Below are positions 61,210 to 64,000 of a stretch of 64,000 nucleotides of DNA, in pieces. This DNA comes from Rhabdobacter roseus (GTDB taxonomy: Bacteria > Bacteroidota > Bacteroidia > Cytophagales > Spirosomataceae), in the NCBI RefSeq assembly GCF_014202275.1, contig NZ_JACHGF010000001.1, positions 310,001 through 374,000 on the forward strand, given 5' to 3'. The number at the start of each line of letters is the position of its first letter. The stretch's first letter is position 1. The position numbers and the translations under genes are program-made. The notes below the pieces were generated by a model. The model was given only the letters and a program-made list of their open reading frames with translations. It did no database searches and had not been told where the DNA came from.

Positions 61210-64000
61210 TTACCCACACCCGCACGACGCTCCCACTTCCGGCTGTACGGATTCATTGATGAGTTCAATATCATGCTCCGTCGCCGACACCAGCACGGAG
61301 ATGCCCCGGGTCGCGACGGCCGTTTCGACGCTCTCGTCCAGCCCGTCTTGGCGGTGGAGTAGCAGTACGTCGGTGAGGTAGTCTACGTAGGGGCGCTCTT
61401 CCATGAAATTAATAAGGACCGACTTCTCCACCCGTCCCCCAAAGACCAGCTCCCGTTCCGCCGCAAACGCCCAGGGAGACAAAAACTGCGTGATTTCGCG
61501 TTGCAATAAAGTGCGGTAAAACGACGCGTCGAAGCCGGGATAAAAGGCTACGCGGCACACCACCTTCACGGGCTCAAAAAGCGGATTACGAACGTGGAGC
61601 TTCACAAAGGGCGAGGTACGCTGTATCAAAAAAAGCTGAATTTCTTCCAGTAAATCCACCGGCGTATAGGGCTCCAGCGGATTGCGGAGGTTGCTTTGGC
61701 GTAGGTTGGGCACGGTCACGACCGTGACGTGTCCGGCGGCGAGTTCGCTGTATACGGGGCCGTTACTGCCGTTTTCGTAGCGGGTGTGGTTGAGGCACTT
61801 GACCTTATGAATACCGGGGAAGGCTTCCAGCACCAGGCGCTCGTAGTCATAGACCGTCACGGCCCGGTCCTTGTGCCGCAATCGCTCACTCACGCGGGTG
61901 TAGAAGTGGGCAGGTACCTCCGCGCCGCGCCCCCCCACCGATTCGTAGGGCTGCTCCACCTGCTTGATCGCCGACTGGGCTTGTTCCAGCTTCGCTACCG
62001 TACCGGCGGGTAGTGGTTTTTCCAGGAAATCGGGATGCGTCTCTGCCTCCACCAGCGTAGCCGACCCCGCTTGCGCGTGTACACCCACCAGCTTACCCAC
62101 GGCCTCGCTGCCCTTCGTCACGGTGGCCCTCAGCCAGTACTTGCCCGCTGGCATGAGGGAAGACTGGGTCGTAGCCGGGGCGGGCAGCCTAAACGCAACG
62201 ACCCCCGAGCGCGTGAGCTGTCGGCTGCGGTCCACCACGGCTTCTTGGGCGAAAGGTACCCAGCCCTGGGCGGAGAGGTAGCTCCAGTGCAGGTGGCGCT
62301 CGGGCTTGTAAGTTTGGGGATCGGCGGTGCCTTCTTCTACCTGAAACAAAACATGCAGGATGCCCGGCACCACCATACCTTCGATACCCAGGTAGCATTC
62401 GGCTTCGTGCTCTACTTCGCCCGCAAAGATGGCCTCGTCATCGCCCGCCACCGCGTCCCAAACGGATGCTTCCGCGTTCGTGAGCCGGAAGTACGGGTCG
62501 GTGTCGTTGCTGTGCCGGAAGGTAGGTACCAACGGTACCTGCCCGCCCGTTGGGCTCAGGACGCCCCAGGGGTATACCAGGTAAAACCGGGACGAGGTAC
62601 TTTCCGGCACCGAAGAATTACTCGTAAAGGCGAGCGTCGTGCGGGCCTCGTAGTCGAGCGTCAGCGCGGCGGCGGTGGGTGGTAGCGGCGGACTGGGCGG
62701 CGTGGCGGGTGGGGCTTGGGTAAGCTGGGTGGTGAGGTTTTTCAGGTAGGTATTGTAGCTCGTCATAAAACTACCGCCGTACTGCGACCGCAAGTACCCC
62801 TGCGTTTGGTGTACGTCAAAAGGGACGTTGGGGCCGGCCTGAGCGGGGGTACTTTGGGCTTCGGTCAGCGTTATTTTTCCCGCGTTGACCGCCGCATCTT
62901 TCCACTTTCCCTGCTCAAGTACCTGGTAGCTGGGGGTAGTAGACGCGGCCTTCCAGGTCCAGCGGGGCGTAATAATGGCCTGCTTTTGAAATACCTCCCG
63001 ACTACCGATGATGAACCCGTCGCCACCGCGCGGCATGGCACCAAAGGGCAGAAAAGGCTTGGACGCATCCAGCGTGCCGTAGTCGTTTTGGAGATACAAA
63101 TCCCGCAATCCCAGTACCTTGACGTCCAGCGTCAGCGCTTGAATAGCAGTACGGAAAAGTGATTCGTAGACAAAGGCTTCGCCGGGGACGTGTTTCAGCC
63201 GCAGGTACAGGATCGGGTGCGGACTGTCGTACGAGCCGCCGTGGACTTTGGTGTTGTAAGGTACGATGGCCGGTACTTTTTCATCGAGTTCTAAGCTAAA
63301 GGTCAGCTCCGTACCGCTCCAGGTGGCTTGGCTCAGTGGCTGCACGTGCCAGCCTTTGGCGGTGGTGAGTAGTGCCTCCACATGGAGCTGAGGGTTGAGC
63401 GGCAAGGTACCGGGAGCCGTGGTCGTGAAACGCAGCGTTAGGGTACGGCTGCCCTCGCGCAGGTAGAGGTAGTGCGAGGCCACGGCCAGGCCCAGCTCGG
63501 CGGGCGGCATGGCCACGCCCGTGAGTCGGCCTTTGAGGTACTTTTTTGGGGCAAAGGGCGGCACCGGAGTGTCGGCGGTGGGTTGTAGGGTACTTGCAAA
63601 CAGCCGGTTGGCGTAGACGGTGGCGTCGGTACTTTCTTTTAAAGCATCATCCGTCGGTGTGCCCCGGTAAAGGCAGTACAGATCAGTGACTTGGGCTTGG
63701 TTTACCACTACGTCTTCGTCCAACGCGTAATGGACCTGCCGCCCCCGGGCATCTTTTCCGGCTTTGAGCAAAGTACCCTTTTTCACCAACTCGCCCTCGG
63801 CTAAACGCGTCAACTCAAAAATCACGTGGACGCGGTTGGGCTCCGGTGGCCGCTCTGAGAGCTGTAAAATGCCGCGGTAGTACAGGTCGAGGTGGCGGCC
63901 CGTGATTTCGTTGAGGTGATCGCGCGAGTACTGAAACAGGCGCAAAAAGGCCAGCAGTAGTGTGAGGTGGGGCGGGTGATTACTTTGGGTAAGTGCCTGC
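61210..64000 (-). CDS. Baseplate J-like protein (5' end beyond window)
   Basis: The frame is open through the window edge, so the gene is partial; at least 929 residues are visible. The first visible part (QALTQSNHPPHLTLLLAFL, RLFQYSRDHLNEITGRHLD) is the family start region. The C-terminal half has the J/gp47 pattern: FYTRVSERLRHKDRAVTVYDYERLVLEAFP, IHKVKCLNHTRY and a domain ending VLINFMEERPYVDYLTDVLL. J proteins form the wedges of contractile-tail baseplates. A TTG at 63945 is not the true start. It is the first visible gene of the eCIS operon. Confidence 0.85.
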   Translation of the reverse strand, partial: QALTQSNHPPHLTLLLAFLRLFQYSRDHLNEITGRHLDLYYRGILQLSERPPEPNRVHVIFELTRLAEGELVKKGTLLKAGKDARGRQVHYALDEDVVVNQAQVTDLYCLYRGTPTDDALKESTDATVYANRLFASTLQPTADTPVPPFAPKKYLKGRLTGVAMPPAELGLAVASHYLYLREGSRTLTLRFTTTAPGTLPLNPQLHVEALLTTAKGWHVQPLSQATWSGTELTFSLELDEKVPAIVPYNTKVHGGSYDSPHPILYLRLKHVPGEAFVYESLFRTAIQALTLDVKVLGLRDLYLQNDYGTLDASKPFLPFGAMPRGGDGFIIGSREVFQKQAIITPRWTWKAASTTPSYQVLEQGKWKDAAVNAGKITLTEAQSTPAQAGPNVPFDVHQTQGYLRSQYGGSFMTSYNTYLKNLTTQLTQAPPATPPSPPLPPTAAALTLDYEARTTLAFTSNSSVPESTSSRFYLVYPWGVLSPTGGQVPLVPTFRHSNDTDPYFRLTNAEASVWDAVAGDDEAIFAGEVEHEAECYLGIEGMVVPGILHVLFQVEEGTADPQTYKPERHLHWSYLSAQGWVPFAQEAVVDRSRQLTRSGVVAFRLPAPATTQSSLMPAGKYWLRATVTKGSEAVGKLVGVHAQAGSATLVEAETHPDFLEKPLPAGTVAKLEQAQSAIKQVEQPYESVGGRGAEVPAHFYTRVSERLRHKDRAVTVYDYERLVLEAFPGIHKVKCLNHTRYENGSNGPVYSELAAGHVTVVTVPNLRQSNLRNPLEPYTPVDLLEEIQLFLIQRTSPFVKLHVRNPLFEPVKVVCRVAFYPGFDASFYRTLLQREITQFLSPWAFAAERELVFGGRVEKSVLINFMEERPYVDYLTDVLLLHRQDGLDESVETAVATRGISVLVSATEHDIELINESVQPEVGASCGCG

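Noticed and set aside
45876-64000. Prophage interpretation of the tail-like block
   Set aside because: No integrase, terminase, portal, capsid, lysis or replication genes are seen. The AAA+ ATPase, DUF4157 and CIS tape-measure genes fit an eCIS better.

Overview
The window looks like a chromosomal segment from a Bacteroidota bacterium, most likely order Cytophagales (Spirosomataceae-like; this placement is inference). The signs are HmuY-family heme proteins, a type IX secretion (CHU_C-like) C-terminal domain, a DUF4292 lipoprotein, a one-polypeptide SdhC in a type-B succinate dehydrogenase, and promoters with the Bacteroidota -7 element TAnnTTTG. It is moderately GC-rich and gene-dense, with one tRNA and no rRNA. 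I saw no CRISPR array, integrase, transposase or insertion sequence.

Layout. 1-6.4 kb: a heme acquisition locus on the + strand (two HmuY-like proteins flanking a small CPCC protein, then HmuT-HmuU-HmuV and a HmuS-type heme-handling protein). 6.5-18.7 kb: mostly - strand housekeeping (dxs, two rhomboid proteases, mutL, a pseudouridine synthase, panB, an EnvC-like septal factor, a DUF4292 lipoprotein, a long TPR protein). 18.7-20.9 kb: gene-poor, holding only an AlbA_2 protein and a DUF2795 protein. 20.9-30.8 kb: cutC, an OmpH-like protein, sdhCAB, a large T9SS-type surface protein, a DCC protein, fabD and tRNA-Gln. 31-45.8 kb: a TetR regulator, a Wzx-like flippase, an MlaE/MlaF pair, an SDR, a ROK kinase, murB, a SPOR lipoprotein, gmd, a DegP-type protease, Hsp20, rnc, fabF, acpP and kdsA.

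45.9-64 kb is a different kind of region: a continuous - strand block of nine genes forming the downstream part of an extracellular contractile injection system (eCIS, the Afp/PVC/MAC group). In transcription order it has a baseplate J-like protein (cut by the window end), a second giant baseplate-like protein, a 1187-aa Cys-rich/Ig-like protein of unknown role, a CIS tape-measure-family protein, an 1124-aa DUF4157 (eCIS core) protein that also carries an HNH-nuclease-like signature, a TPR protein, two small unknown proteins, and the AAA+ ATPase. Sheath, tube, spike and PAAR genes are not visible and should lie beyond position 64000. This is the most interesting system in the window.

A second window-wide signal is a very abundant short word, GGTACTT/AAGTACC (with GGTACCT/AGGTACC). 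It occurs within genes in all three reading frames and is dense in noncoding stretches, much like a highly iterated genomic motif such as cyanobacterial HIP1.
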